Assembly (NCBI GenBank): GCA_003248775.1
Contig: QFQX01000002.1
Location: 124,001 to 188,000, forward strand
Reading direction: 5' to 3'
Source of the DNA: Shinella sp.
GTDB taxonomy: Bacteria; Pseudomonadota; Alphaproteobacteria; Rhizobiales; Rhizobiaceae
DNA length: 64,000 bases
The notes beneath the pieces are model-generated. The model made no database searches. It was not told the origin of the DNA and saw nothing but the letters and a program-made list of their open reading frames with translations. Position numbers and translations under genes: made by a program. Below, in pieces: positions 52,411 through 61,777 of the stretch (within the stretch, counting starts at the first letter, position 1; each line of letters opens with the position of its first letter).

Positions 52411-54462
52411 ATGTTCAGGATCATGAATGATCTATCGGCCTCGAAATCCATTTCAGCGCTTGCCGGCATGCTGGAGCTTGCCCGCACCCAGAAGCTGGCG
52501 TTCAACGATCTCTTCCAGTTTGCCGAAAGCAGAAGCGCGGCGGGACTGAAGGCCGAGGCAGCCGAGATCTACAAGAGCTGGATCGCCTTCAACGAGGGGC
52601 ATCCCTTCCTCCATCTCGTCTATTTCAACTACTCCGTGACGCTCCGCCAGCTCGGCGATATCCCGGGCTCCATCCATGCGCTCAGAGCCTGCCTGAAGAT
52701 CGATCCAAAGTTTGGCCCCGCACACATCAACCTCGGGCGCGCCTTCGAGGACGCCGGCATCGCCACCCAGGCGATCCAGCAATGGCGCACCCTGGTGGAA
52801 CTCACCTCCGACAGCACGGCGGAACGGATTTCCCATCGCCTCATGGCTCTCCAGCACATCGGCCGCGTCATGGAAAATGCCGGCCTGCTGGAAGAAGCCG
52901 AGACGGCCCTCTGGCAGGCCATGGAACTGCGGCCCGACAAGACTGAAGCCGGCCAGCACTGGAGCGCCGTCAGGCAGCGCCTGTGCACGTGGCCGATACT
53001 GGCTTCCTCGGACCATGTTTCCAAGCGGCAGCAGATCGATTCCATGTCGCCGCTGGCGCTTGCCTGTTTCTCTGACGATCCGCTGTTCCAGCTCGCACGC
53101 GCATATCGCTACAACAAGTCCTTCGTCGGACGCCCTGATATCAGCGGTTTCCCGCGCAAGGCTCCGCAGCGGAAAGTCGGTACCGGCCAGCGCCTGCGCG
53201 TCGGCTACGTATCGTCCGATCTCAGAGACCATGCTGTCGGCTTTGCGCTGCGCGAGGTGCTGGAACTGCACGACAAGGAAAGCGTCGAAATCTACGCCTA
53301 TTATTGCGGCGATCCCGCGCCGAACGACGCAACGCAGGCCCGCATGAAGAAAGCAGTCGATTGCTGGCGCGATATCGCCATGCTCGGCGATGCGGAAGCG
53401 GCACGACAGATCGCCAGCGACGACATCGACATCCTCATCGACGTCAACGGCTACACCAAGAGTGCGCGAACGAAGATCTTCGCCTACCGCCCGGCGCCAG
53501 TCATCGTTAATTTCTGCGGCTATCCGGGCTCCATGGGCAGTCCGTTCCACCAGTACATGATTACCGACGGCCACATCGTCCCGCCGGAAAACGAGATCTA
53601 CTACTCGGAAAAAGTGCTGCGCATCGACTGCTGCCAGCCCATCGATCGCCAGAGGGTGATCGCGGAAACGCCATCGCGTGCCGAAGCAGGCCTGCCAGAG
53701 GACGCCTTCGTCTTCGCCTGCTTCAACGGTATGCAGAAAATTACCGAAGACACCTTCGCCCAGTGGATGAAGATCCTCTCCACCACGCCGGGCAGCGTGC
53801 TCTGGCTCCTGAGTGGCAACGACAGCGCCGACCAGCGCCTGCGCAAGTCCGCGGAGGCTGCCGGCGTCGCACCCGAACGCCTCATCTTCGCGCCCAAGGC
53901 CCCGAACGCCCGACATCTCGCCCGCATTGCGGTCGCCGACCTGTTCCTCGACACCTTCCCCTATGGCGCCCATTCGACCGCGGCCGACGCGCTGACCGTC
54001 GGCCTGCCTGTGCTAACCTTCCCCGGCAAGAGCTTTGCAGCACGCTTCTGCCACAGCATCGTCGCGGCAGCCGGCATTCCGGATCTGATCTGCACTGATC
54101 CGGAAAACTACGTCGAAAAGGCAATTGGCTTTGCAAGGGATCCTTCAAGCCTCCGCCGCTTCAGGCAGGCCCTGAAGGATGCCCGCGAAACCAGCGTATT
54201 GCGTGACATCCCGGCCCTTGCCCGCCGTCTGGAAGAGCTTTTCTGGCAGATGCAGGCGGAATGCGAGTGCGGCGAAACGCCGGTGCCGGACCTGCGCAAT
54301 CTCGATGTCTACTACGATATCGGCGCCGAACTCGTTCTGGAAAACATGTCCTTCACGGATGATGACGCCTACAGGCAGCGCTATCGCGACAAGCTGTCGG
54401 AATGGCACGATTTCTCGCCAATCCCGTACGACAATCGCCTCTGGACCGCTCCGGACGCCTGA
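52411..54462 (+). CDS. TPR-containing SPINDLY/O-GlcNAc-transferase-like glycosyltransferase (GT41 type)
   Basis: About 683 residues (start 52411 or 52423). Residues ~40-205 are TPR-like helices (LVYFNYSVTLRQLGDIPGSI, FGPAHINLGRAFEDAGIATQ). The catalytic part begins LRVGYVSSDLRDHAVGF with His274, then YAYYCG, VNFCGYPGSMGSPFHQYMIT, CFNGMQKITEDTFAQWMKIL with Lys443, and FPYGAHSTAADALTVGLPVL with His521, matching key positions of GT41 enzymes. These transfer GlcNAc or another sugar from a UDP donor to Ser/Thr of proteins in the cytoplasm. The next gene encodes a giant Ser/Thr-rich repeat protein, a plausible acceptor; that link is inference. Confidence 0.88.
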   Translation: MFRIMNDLSASKSISALAGMLELARTQKLAFNDLFQFAESRSAAGLKAEAAEIYKSWIAFNEGHPFLHLVYFNYSVTLRQLGDIPGSIHALRACLKIDPKFGPAHINLGRAFEDAGIATQAIQQWRTLVELTSDSTAERISHRLMALQHIGRVMENAGLLEEAETALWQAMELRPDKTEAGQHWSAVRQRLCTWPILASSDHVSKRQQIDSMSPLALACFSDDPLFQLARAYRYNKSFVGRPDISGFPRKAPQRKVGTGQRLRVGYVSSDLRDHAVGFALREVLELHDKESVEIYAYYCGDPAPNDATQARMKKAVDCWRDIAMLGDAEAARQIASDDIDILIDVNGYTKSARTKIFAYRPAPVIVNFCGYPGSMGSPFHQYMITDGHIVPPENEIYYSEKVLRIDCCQPIDRQRVIAETPSRAEAGLPEDAFVFACFNGMQKITEDTFAQWMKILSTTPGSVLWLLSGNDSADQRLRKSAEAAGVAPERLIFAPKAPNARHLARIAVADLFLDTFPYGAHSTAADALTVGLPVLTFPGKSFAARFCHSIVAAAGIPDLICTDPENYVEKAIGFARDPSSLRRFRQALKDARETSVLRDIPALARRLEELFWQMQAECECGETPVPDLRNLDVYYDIGAELVLENMSFTDDDAYRQRYRDKLSEWHDFSPIPYDNRLWTAPDA

Positions 54463-54710
54463 GCGTTTTCTGCCAGCTCGCGCGATCCACGCATAACGGC
54501 AACATGGAGATTGTGCAGGATTATCGCGCCGGACCAACTACAGGTTCAGGCAAGCCTGTCGCCTATAATTCCTTTAGCTAGGTAGAGTCTTGTCCGGCCA
54601 GCGGCATTTTCCGCAAGCCAGACCGGCGACGCCGGCCGCGGCCCTTCCGGGACGACTGTTCGTAAACTTTATTGATTTCGACAATCGGCTAACGCCAAAG
54701 GTTTTCTCGC

Positions 54711-57700
54711 ATGACCTCGACCATACCCTCGCTCAGCGTCACTCAGATCAGGTCTCTTTCTACTGCCGCAGTTGCGGCATGGAGCACGGAAGACGTGTCA
54801 TTACTGTCGACACGACAGCTCGGCGCACTCTCCTCCGATCAGATCGCGGCACTGGACACCGAGGACGTCGACGTCCTGAACTCCCAGCAATTGAGCGCGA
54901 TCTCGCAAAGCGCCATTGTCGGGCTGACCTTTGAGCAACTGGCCGTGCTCGACAAGTATGATGTCGAAAGCCTGACCTCCAAGCAGGTCGCAGCCCTCAC
55001 CACGGCCCAGCTCAACGCCCTTACGACCGCCCAGGCCGAAGCCCTGACCTCGCTGCAGGTTTCAGCGCTCAGCTCGGCACAGATCGCGGCACTCGGCGTG
55101 GAGGATCTCGCGGAATTCTCGACTGCCGATATAGCCGCCATCAGTCAGAAGGCGATCTTCGGCCTCTCCACGGACGTGCTGGCATCGTTGACGACTGCCC
55201 AGATCGCAGCATTGAGCACGAGGGCCGTCTCTAGCCTGACCACCGACCAGATCGCGGCTCTCTCCACGAAGCAGGTGGCAGCCCTGACGACGGCCCAGAT
55301 CGGGGTCCTCAAAGCCGCCCACCTTCAGGCTCTTGGCACGAACGACATCGCTACCCTCTCGACCGCCCAGATCGCGGCGATCAGCACGAAGGCCCTTCCT
55401 GCCCTTTTCATCGAGCAGGTCGAAGCGATGTCGACGGCGCAGGTGGAAGCGCTCACGGCCGCGCAGGTCAAAACTCTGACATCCACCCATCTCGCCGCGC
55501 TGGGGACGGAAGATCTGGCCACATTTTCAACGGCCGACATGGCGGCCATCACCGCCAAGGCCCTGGCCGGCCTGACGACCGATCAGATCGCGTCCCTTTC
55601 CACCAGCCAGATCGCCGCGCTGAGCACCAGCGGGGCCGCAGGCCTGTCGGCAGACCAGATTGCGGCACTTTCGACCGCGCAGGTTGACGCGCTGACCACC
55701 TCGCAGGTGAGAGTGCTGAGTTCGGGGCAGATCGCCGCACTCGGAGCCGACGATCTCGCGACATTCTCGACTGCTGAAATGGCGGCCATCAGCAATAAGG
55801 GCATAACGGGCCTCTCGGAAGATGCCATTGCATCCCTGACTTCCGGCCAGATCACAGCGCTGAGCACCAGCGCCGTCGCGAACCTGAAAGTGACGCAGAT
55901 CGCGGCCCTCTCCACGGAGCAACTGGCGGCTCTCACCCCGACGCAGGTCAGTGTGCTCAAGGCCTCGCAGATGCTTGCGCTCGAAGCAGACGATATCGCC
56001 GCAATGAGCACAGCGCAGATTGCAGCGCTCAGCACCAGCGCGATTGCGAACCTCTCGGCTAATCAGGTTGCAGCGCTCTCGACGGCCCAGGTCGAAGTCC
56101 TGACGATCAATCAGGTGAAAGCGCTTGGTTCGGTCCAGCTTTCCGCGCTGGGGGCCGATGATCTCGCAACCTTCTCGCTCGCTGAAATCGCGACACTGAC
56201 GAGCAAGGCGATATCGGGTCTTTCGACCGACGTCCTGGCTTCGCTTTCCACCAACCAGATCGCCGTGCTGAGCACCAGCGCCATTACGGGCCTTTCAACC
56301 GACCAGATCACGGCTCTGACAACAGCACAGGCCGAGGCGCTCACGGTGGGCCAGGTAGGATCGTTGAGTTCCCTGCAGATTGCAGCATTGGGTGCCGACG
56401 ATCTTGCAATGTTTACGTCCGCGGAAATTGCCGCGATCAGCTACAAGTCCGCGGCAGGTTTGGTGACGGACGCCATTGCCGCCCTCACCTCCAGCCAGAT
56501 CGCCGCCCTGAGCACTACGACGATCGCCAACCTGACGACAGACCAGATCGACGCCCTTTCCACCGCCCAACTGGCGGCACTGACGACAGCACAGATCGCT
56601 ACACTCAGCGCAAAGCAGATCGCTGCATTCGGCACCGACGGAATTGCATCCCTGTCCACAAGCCAGATCGCTGCCCTTAGCGCCAAGGCCGTTGCAGGCC
56701 TGAGCTCAGACCAGATTCAGGCATTATCCACGAACCAGGTTGAAAGTCTTTCCCCGACGCAGGTTGCGGCCCTCACCTCGCTGCAGCTCTCAGCATTGGA
56801 AACGGCCGACATCGCGACGTTCTCGACCGCCGATATCGCGGCAATCACTTCCTCTGCCATTTCGGGTCTGTCGTCGGAACTTATCGAGGCGCTTTCCACC
56901 CAGCAGATTGCAGCACTCAGCGCGATTTCCATCAAAGGCCTGAGCAGCGATCAGGTTGCCATGCTGTCTACTGCCCAGGTCGAGGCCCTTTCTCCAACCC
57001 AGGTTGCCGCCCTCACTTCGCTGCAACTGGCCGCACTGGAAACGGCCGACATCGCAACGTTCTCGACCGCCGATATCGCAGCAATCACCTCGACGGCGAT
57101 TTCTGGATTGTCGACGAGCATCATTGCGGCGCTTTCCAGCGAACAGATTGCGGCCCTCAGCACAACCAGCATCAAGGGTCTGAGCACGCTGCAGATCGAC
57201 GCCCTGAGCTCCAGCCAGGTGGCTGTTCTTTCGACCAAGCAATTGGCCGCACTCAGCTCCGCACAGGTCGCTTCGCTAAACACCGGTAATGTCACGGCAT
57301 TGACCACCGAACAGCTTGCCGCTCTCGGAACCGCAGGCATCGCCGGATTGAGTACCCGGCAGATCGCTGCTCTGGAACCGGAGCAGATAGCCATCCTGAG
57401 CACGACCCAGCTTGCGGCACTGAGTTCCACCCAGATTGCAGCGCTCGGCACCGACGATCTCGCAGTACTGACGACCGCCCAGATTGCGGCGCTCAGCGCC
57501 TCCGGCGTTTCAGGCCTGACCACCAAGCAGATCGATGCACTCAGCAGCGACCAGATTGCGGCGCTTTCGACCAAGCAGATCGCGGCGCTCAGTTCCGATC
57601 AGATCGCCGCCCTCGATACGGGCGATATTCAGGCCTTCTCGACGGCCGGCATCGCTGCCATCAACGCAAACGCCATCTCGGGATTGTCCACCGCCATACT

Positions 57701-60700
57701 GGCTACCCTTTCGTCCGAACAGATTGCAGCACTCAGCACGGCCGGTATCGCCGGGCTGACCACCAAGCAGGTCGAGGCCCTGAACGCGTCGCAGATTGCG
57801 ACGCTGTCCACCAGGCAGATCACCGCCCTCAGCTCCGCCCAGATCGCGACATTCAGCACGGACGAAATCGCAGCGCTATCGACAATGCAGATCGCAGCGC
57901 TTGCAACTTCGGCCATCACCGGACTTTCGACCAAGCAGGTCGTCGCCTTGAGCACGGCACAGGCAGAGGCACTGACCTCCGCACAGGTTGGCGTTTTAAG
58001 CTCCGCCCAGCTTGCGGCGCTCGAAGCCGAGGATCTCGCGACGTTCTCGACCAAGGATATCGCAGCCATCAGTTCGTCCGCCATTGCGGGGCTGTCCACC
58101 GATGCGATCGCAGCGCTCTCGACCAGTCAGATCGACGCCCTGAGTACGGCCAGTATTGCCGCCCTCTCCACCAGGCAGATCGCAGTCCTCAGCACCAGCC
58201 AGGCCGAAGCCCTGAGCTCTTCTCAGGTAGGCGCACTCAGCTCCGCGCAAATTGCGGCACTCACAGCGGCGGATATCGCCACGTTCTCCACGGCCGATAT
58301 CGCCGCCATAAGCTCGGCTGCCATTGCGGGCCTGCAAACCTCCGTGCTGGCCTCACTTTCGACCGCACAGATCGCAGCGCTCAACACCGCCAGCATCGCC
58401 ACCCTCTCCACAAAGCAGATCGATGCGCTCAGCAGCGATCAGGTCAGGGCCATGACCACGGCCCAGATCGGAGCGCTGACGTCGAGACAAGTGTCGGCAC
58501 TGGGCATCGACGACATCGCCGGACTTTCAACAACGCAGGTCGCCGCCATCGGCATTGCCGGAATTGCCGGCCTCACCTCCGCCCAGATCGATGCTCTGAC
58601 GACCGCACAGGTCGATGCGCTTTCCACCAAGCAGATTAGCGCATTGAACTCGGCTCAGATCGCCGCTCTTGGATCGGAAGACCTCGCGACCTTCTCCACG
58701 AAGGAGATCGCCGCGATCAGCTCGACCGCGATCGCCGGCCTGTCGTCGCAGCTCATCGCGACCCTTTCCAGCGATCAGATCGCGGCCTTCAGCGCCACCA
58801 GCGTCTCCGGTCTTTCTACCGATCAGATCGCGGCGCTCACCACCGCCGGCGTCCGCGCACTATCGACCGCGCAGATCGCGGCCCTGACCTCGCGTCAGGT
58901 TGCGGCTCTGGGGACCGACGACATCGCTGCGCTTTCGACCGACCAGATCGCAGCACTCAGCACCGCCGGCATCAAGGCTCTGGGCACTGACGATATCGAG
59001 GCCATGAGCCCCGATCAGGTCGAGGCCCTGACGAGCCTTCAGGTCGCCGCCTTGACTTCGACGCAGATCGCGGCACTTGGCACGGATGACATCGTGATGT
59101 TCTCCACCAAGGACATTGCTGCACTTGCCTCGAGCACGATTTCGGGATTGTCGACCACGTTGCTGGCCGCGCTCTCGACCGTCCAGATTTCGGCTCTGAG
59201 CACGGCCGGTATCGCAGGGCTTTCCACCAGCCAGATCATGGCACTCGGAACCGATCAGGTCGAGGCGTTGACGCCGTCCCAGGTCGCGGCTCTCAGCTCG
59301 GCACAGATCGCGGCTCTCGGCACCGACGACCTCGATGTGTTCTCGACCGCCGACATCGCAGCCATCAGCTCCAACGCCATTGCTGGCCTGACCTCCACTC
59401 TTCTGGCGTCACTGTCGGCAGATCAGATCGAGGCGCTGAGCACAGCCGGCATTGCCGGGCTCTCGACCGACCAGATCGCGATCCTTAGCCTCACACAGGT
59501 CAAGGCCCTCACCACCGCGCAGATTGCAACGCTGAGTTCCAAACAGATCGCGGCACTCGGAACCGACGACATCGCGGCGCTCTCCACCAGTCAGGTCGCG
59601 GCCTTCAGCACCGCCGGCATCAAGGGATTGACCACCGACGATATCGTGGCGCTGAGCCCCGAGCAGGTCGAGGCGCTGACTGCGACCCAGATCGCGGTAC
59701 TGAGTTCGACGCAGATCGCTGCCTTCGGCACCGATGACCTCGATACGTTCTCGACCGCGGAAATCGCCGCCATCAGCTCCAGCGCCATCGTCGGCCTGTC
59801 CACGGAACTCCTGGCATCGCTGTCGCCCGATCAGGTCGAAGCGCTGAGTGCCGCAGGCATCGCAGGACTGTCCTCGGCCCAGATCGCCGCCCTCAACGCC
59901 GTGCAGATCGACGCGCTGACGACCGCCCAGCTTGCTGCTTTGACGTCGAAGCAGGTCGCAGCGCTCGGTACCGATAGCATCGCATCGCTGACCACGGCCC
60001 AAATTGCGGCGCTTGGCACGGCCGGCATCACCGGCCTCACCACCGCACAGATCGGCGCGCTAAGCGGCGCGCAGGTCGCGGCCCTGACATCGGCGCAGAT
60101 CGCGGCATTCAACTCCACCCAAATCGCCGTACTCACCGGCGATGATCTGGACATGTTCTCGACCGCCGACATCGCCGCCATCAATTCGACCGCCATTGCG
60201 GGCCTTTCTACTGCGACGATTGCAGCGCTTTCCACCGATCAGATCGCTGCGCTGAGCACCGCCGGCATTGCCGGGCTCTCGACCAGCCAGATCGTGGCGC
60301 TGAGCCCGGAACAGGTCGAGGCGCTTTCCTCCACGCAGGTCGCTGCCCTCACATCGAAGCAGATCGCGGCGCTCGGCACGGATGATCTCGACATGTTCTC
60401 GACGGCGGACATCGCCGCCATCAGTTCAACGGCCATATCTGGCTTGTCGGCGGCCGCACTCGCCGCCTTCACGCCGGATCAGATCGCGGCACTTGGCGCT
60501 GCGGGAATCCCCGGGCTTTCCACCACCCAGATCAACATGCTGAGTACCGACCAGATAGCGGCGCTATCGACGGCCCAGCTTGCGGCTCTGACGTCGAAGC
60601 AGGTTGCCGCTCTCGGAACGGACGACATAGCCTCGCTCTCCACCAGCCAGGTTGCGGCCCTCAGCGCCGCAGGTATTGCCGGCCTGACCAGCGGTCAGGT

Positions 60701-61622
60701 TGCAACGCTCACCGCCGACCAGATCGAAGCTCTGTCGACGGCCCAGATCGCCGCCCTCAGCTCGGATGCGCTGGCAGGCCTGACGGTCGAGGATATAGAG
60801 ACCTTCTCGACCGCCGAACTTGCGGCAATCAGCTCCTCCGCAATCAAGGGTCTGTCGACAGCCATTATCGCGTCGCTCTCCACCGGCGAGATCGCGGCTC
60901 TCGGTACAGCAGGCGTCCACGGCCTGAGCAGCAGTCAGGTCGACGCCCTCAGCAGGGAACAACTCGACTCGCTGACAACCGACCAGATCGCGGCGCTTAG
61001 CTCCGACGGGCTTGCGGGCCTGACCACGCAGGACATGGAAACGTTCTCGACTGCGGAACTCGCTGCGATCAGTTCGTCTGCGATCAAGGGGCTGTCCACG
61101 GCGATCATCGCAGGGCTTTCCTCCAGCCAGATCGCCGTCCTGACGACAGGCCAGGTCGCCTCGCTGGGATACAATCAGGTGGCGGCAATGAGCACCGCCC
61201 AGATCGACGCCCTGTCGATCACGCAGATCGCGGCCCTGACCGCGGTGCAGGCCGCAGCCCTAGGCACCGACGACATCGCCCTGTTCTCCACCGACGAGAT
61301 TGCTGCGCTGAGCTCGAGTGCAATCGCCGGACTGAGCACCGGGGTCATCGCTGCCCTGACCACGGCGCAGGCCGAAGCGCTGACTTCTGGTCAGGTCGGC
61401 TCCCTGACCTCGACGCAGGTCGCGGCTCTGGAGATGGAGGATCTCGCCACCTTCTCTACCCAGGACATCGCATCCTTCAGCTCCACGGGCGTTGCAGGGC
61501 TTTCCACGCAGGATATTTCGGGACTGTCGAATGCTCAGCTTGATGCGCTGATGTCCTCGCACATGGGGAACCTGAATTCCGATCAGGTGGCAGCCGTCAT
61601 CTCCGCCTATCTCAACGCGTAA
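54711..61622 (+). CDS. giant octapeptide-repeat protein (2303 residues)
   Basis: After a seven-residue lead (MTSTIPS) the whole protein is built of eight-residue units of the form L-(S/T)-(T/S)-x-(Q/D)-(I/V/L)-A-(A/x). From Leu8 to the last Ala there are 2296 residues, exactly 287 units without a frame slip. About twenty units start with Phe and mark a higher repeat of ten units. The chain has no cysteine, one tryptophan and few charged residues. No Sec or Tat signal, RTX repeats or anchor is seen; the end is VISAYLNA. AAAGG lies eight bases upstream of the ATG. Function is unknown. A secreted or surface polymer modified by the upstream glycosyltransferase is my best inference. Confidence 0.85.
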   Translation: MTSTIPSLSVTQIRSLSTAAVAAWSTEDVSLLSTRQLGALSSDQIAALDTEDVDVLNSQQLSAISQSAIVGLTFEQLAVLDKYDVESLTSKQVAALTTAQLNALTTAQAEALTSLQVSALSSAQIAALGVEDLAEFSTADIAAISQKAIFGLSTDVLASLTTAQIAALSTRAVSSLTTDQIAALSTKQVAALTTAQIGVLKAAHLQALGTNDIATLSTAQIAAISTKALPALFIEQVEAMSTAQVEALTAAQVKTLTSTHLAALGTEDLATFSTADMAAITAKALAGLTTDQIASLSTSQIAALSTSGAAGLSADQIAALSTAQVDALTTSQVRVLSSGQIAALGADDLATFSTAEMAAISNKGITGLSEDAIASLTSGQITALSTSAVANLKVTQIAALSTEQLAALTPTQVSVLKASQMLALEADDIAAMSTAQIAALSTSAIANLSANQVAALSTAQVEVLTINQVKALGSVQLSALGADDLATFSLAEIATLTSKAISGLSTDVLASLSTNQIAVLSTSAITGLSTDQITALTTAQAEALTVGQVGSLSSLQIAALGADDLAMFTSAEIAAISYKSAAGLVTDAIAALTSSQIAALSTTTIANLTTDQIDALSTAQLAALTTAQIATLSAKQIAAFGTDGIASLSTSQIAALSAKAVAGLSSDQIQALSTNQVESLSPTQVAALTSLQLSALETADIATFSTADIAAITSSAISGLSSELIEALSTQQIAALSAISIKGLSSDQVAMLSTAQVEALSPTQVAALTSLQLAALETADIATFSTADIAAITSTAISGLSTSIIAALSSEQIAALSTTSIKGLSTLQIDALSSSQVAVLSTKQLAALSSAQVASLNTGNVTALTTEQLAALGTAGIAGLSTRQIAALEPEQIAILSTTQLAALSSTQIAALGTDDLAVLTTAQIAALSASGVSGLTTKQIDALSSDQIAALSTKQIAALSSDQIAALDTGDIQAFSTAGIAAINANAISGLSTAILATLSSEQIAALSTAGIAGLTTKQVEALNASQIATLSTRQITALSSAQIATFSTDEIAALSTMQIAALATSAITGLSTKQVVALSTAQAEALTSAQVGVLSSAQLAALEAEDLATFSTKDIAAISSSAIAGLSTDAIAALSTSQIDALSTASIAALSTRQIAVLSTSQAEALSSSQVGALSSAQIAALTAADIATFSTADIAAISSAAIAGLQTSVLASLSTAQIAALNTASIATLSTKQIDALSSDQVRAMTTAQIGALTSRQVSALGIDDIAGLSTTQVAAIGIAGIAGLTSAQIDALTTAQVDALSTKQISALNSAQIAALGSEDLATFSTKEIAAISSTAIAGLSSQLIATLSSDQIAAFSATSVSGLSTDQIAALTTAGVRALSTAQIAALTSRQVAALGTDDIAALSTDQIAALSTAGIKALGTDDIEAMSPDQVEALTSLQVAALTSTQIAALGTDDIVMFSTKDIAALASSTISGLSTTLLAALSTVQISALSTAGIAGLSTSQIMALGTDQVEALTPSQVAALSSAQIAALGTDDLDVFSTADIAAISSNAIAGLTSTLLASLSADQIEALSTAGIAGLSTDQIAILSLTQVKALTTAQIATLSSKQIAALGTDDIAALSTSQVAAFSTAGIKGLTTDDIVALSPEQVEALTATQIAVLSSTQIAAFGTDDLDTFSTAEIAAISSSAIVGLSTELLASLSPDQVEALSAAGIAGLSSAQIAALNAVQIDALTTAQLAALTSKQVAALGTDSIASLTTAQIAALGTAGITGLTTAQIGALSGAQVAALTSAQIAAFNSTQIAVLTGDDLDMFSTADIAAINSTAIAGLSTATIAALSTDQIAALSTAGIAGLSTSQIVALSPEQVEALSSTQVAALTSKQIAALGTDDLDMFSTADIAAISSTAISGLSAAALAAFTPDQIAALGAAGIPGLSTTQINMLSTDQIAALSTAQLAALTSKQVAALGTDDIASLSTSQVAALSAAGIAGLTSGQVATLTADQIEALSTAQIAALSSDALAGLTVEDIETFSTAELAAISSSAIKGLSTAIIASLSTGEIAALGTAGVHGLSSSQVDALSREQLDSLTTDQIAALSSDGLAGLTTQDMETFSTAELAAISSSAIKGLSTAIIAGLSSSQIAVLTTGQVASLGYNQVAAMSTAQIDALSITQIAALTAVQAAALGTDDIALFSTDEIAALSSSAIAGLSTGVIAALTTAQAEALTSGQVGSLTSTQVAALEMEDLATFSTQDIASFSSTGVAGLSTQDISGLSNAQLDALMSSHMGNLNSDQVAAVISAYLNA
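54732..61619 (+). repeat. array of 287 24-bp coding repeats with 240-bp super-repeat
   Basis: At the DNA level the octads give a 24-base period. The block L-G-T-D-D-L-A-T/F-S-T-A-D-I-A-A recurs at 240-bp spacing (for example near 55521 and 55761, and near 56809 and 57049). Some intervals are 408 bp (10 + 7 octads), for example 55761 to 56169. The copies are diverged, so the array is old rather than newly expanded. Confidence 0.85.
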
Positions 61623-61633
61623 CTGGAGCGACA

Positions 61634-61660
61634 AAAGGCAGGGCTACTCGCCCTGCCTTT
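61634..61660 (+). terminator. terminator of the octapeptide-repeat gene
   Basis: AAAGGCAGGG (61634-61643) and CCCTGCCTTT (61651-61660) form a perfect ten-base stem with a seven-base loop, 11 bp after the stop codon; the A-tract/T-tract ends allow it to work in either direction. Confidence 0.8.
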
Positions 61661-61777
61661 ACATCAGGAAGGACCGCCCCGGAATTGAACAAGAAACGAT
61701 GCGGCATCGCAAGCTGATGCGGCACGGCTCGACAGCGGCGCCGTGAAGGGATACCTGATATTCCCCTTCAATTCCGG

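Noticed and set aside
54732..61619. Possible CRISPR-like or tandem non-coding array
   Set aside because: The repeats are in one uninterrupted reading frame, have no unique spacers and diverge mainly at variable positions of the octad, so they are coding.
54839..61634. Numerous antisense open frames of 60-210 codons under the octapeptide gene
   Set aside because: They arise from the 24-base periodic codon pattern and low stop-codon frequency; their products are mirror repeats without ribosome sites.
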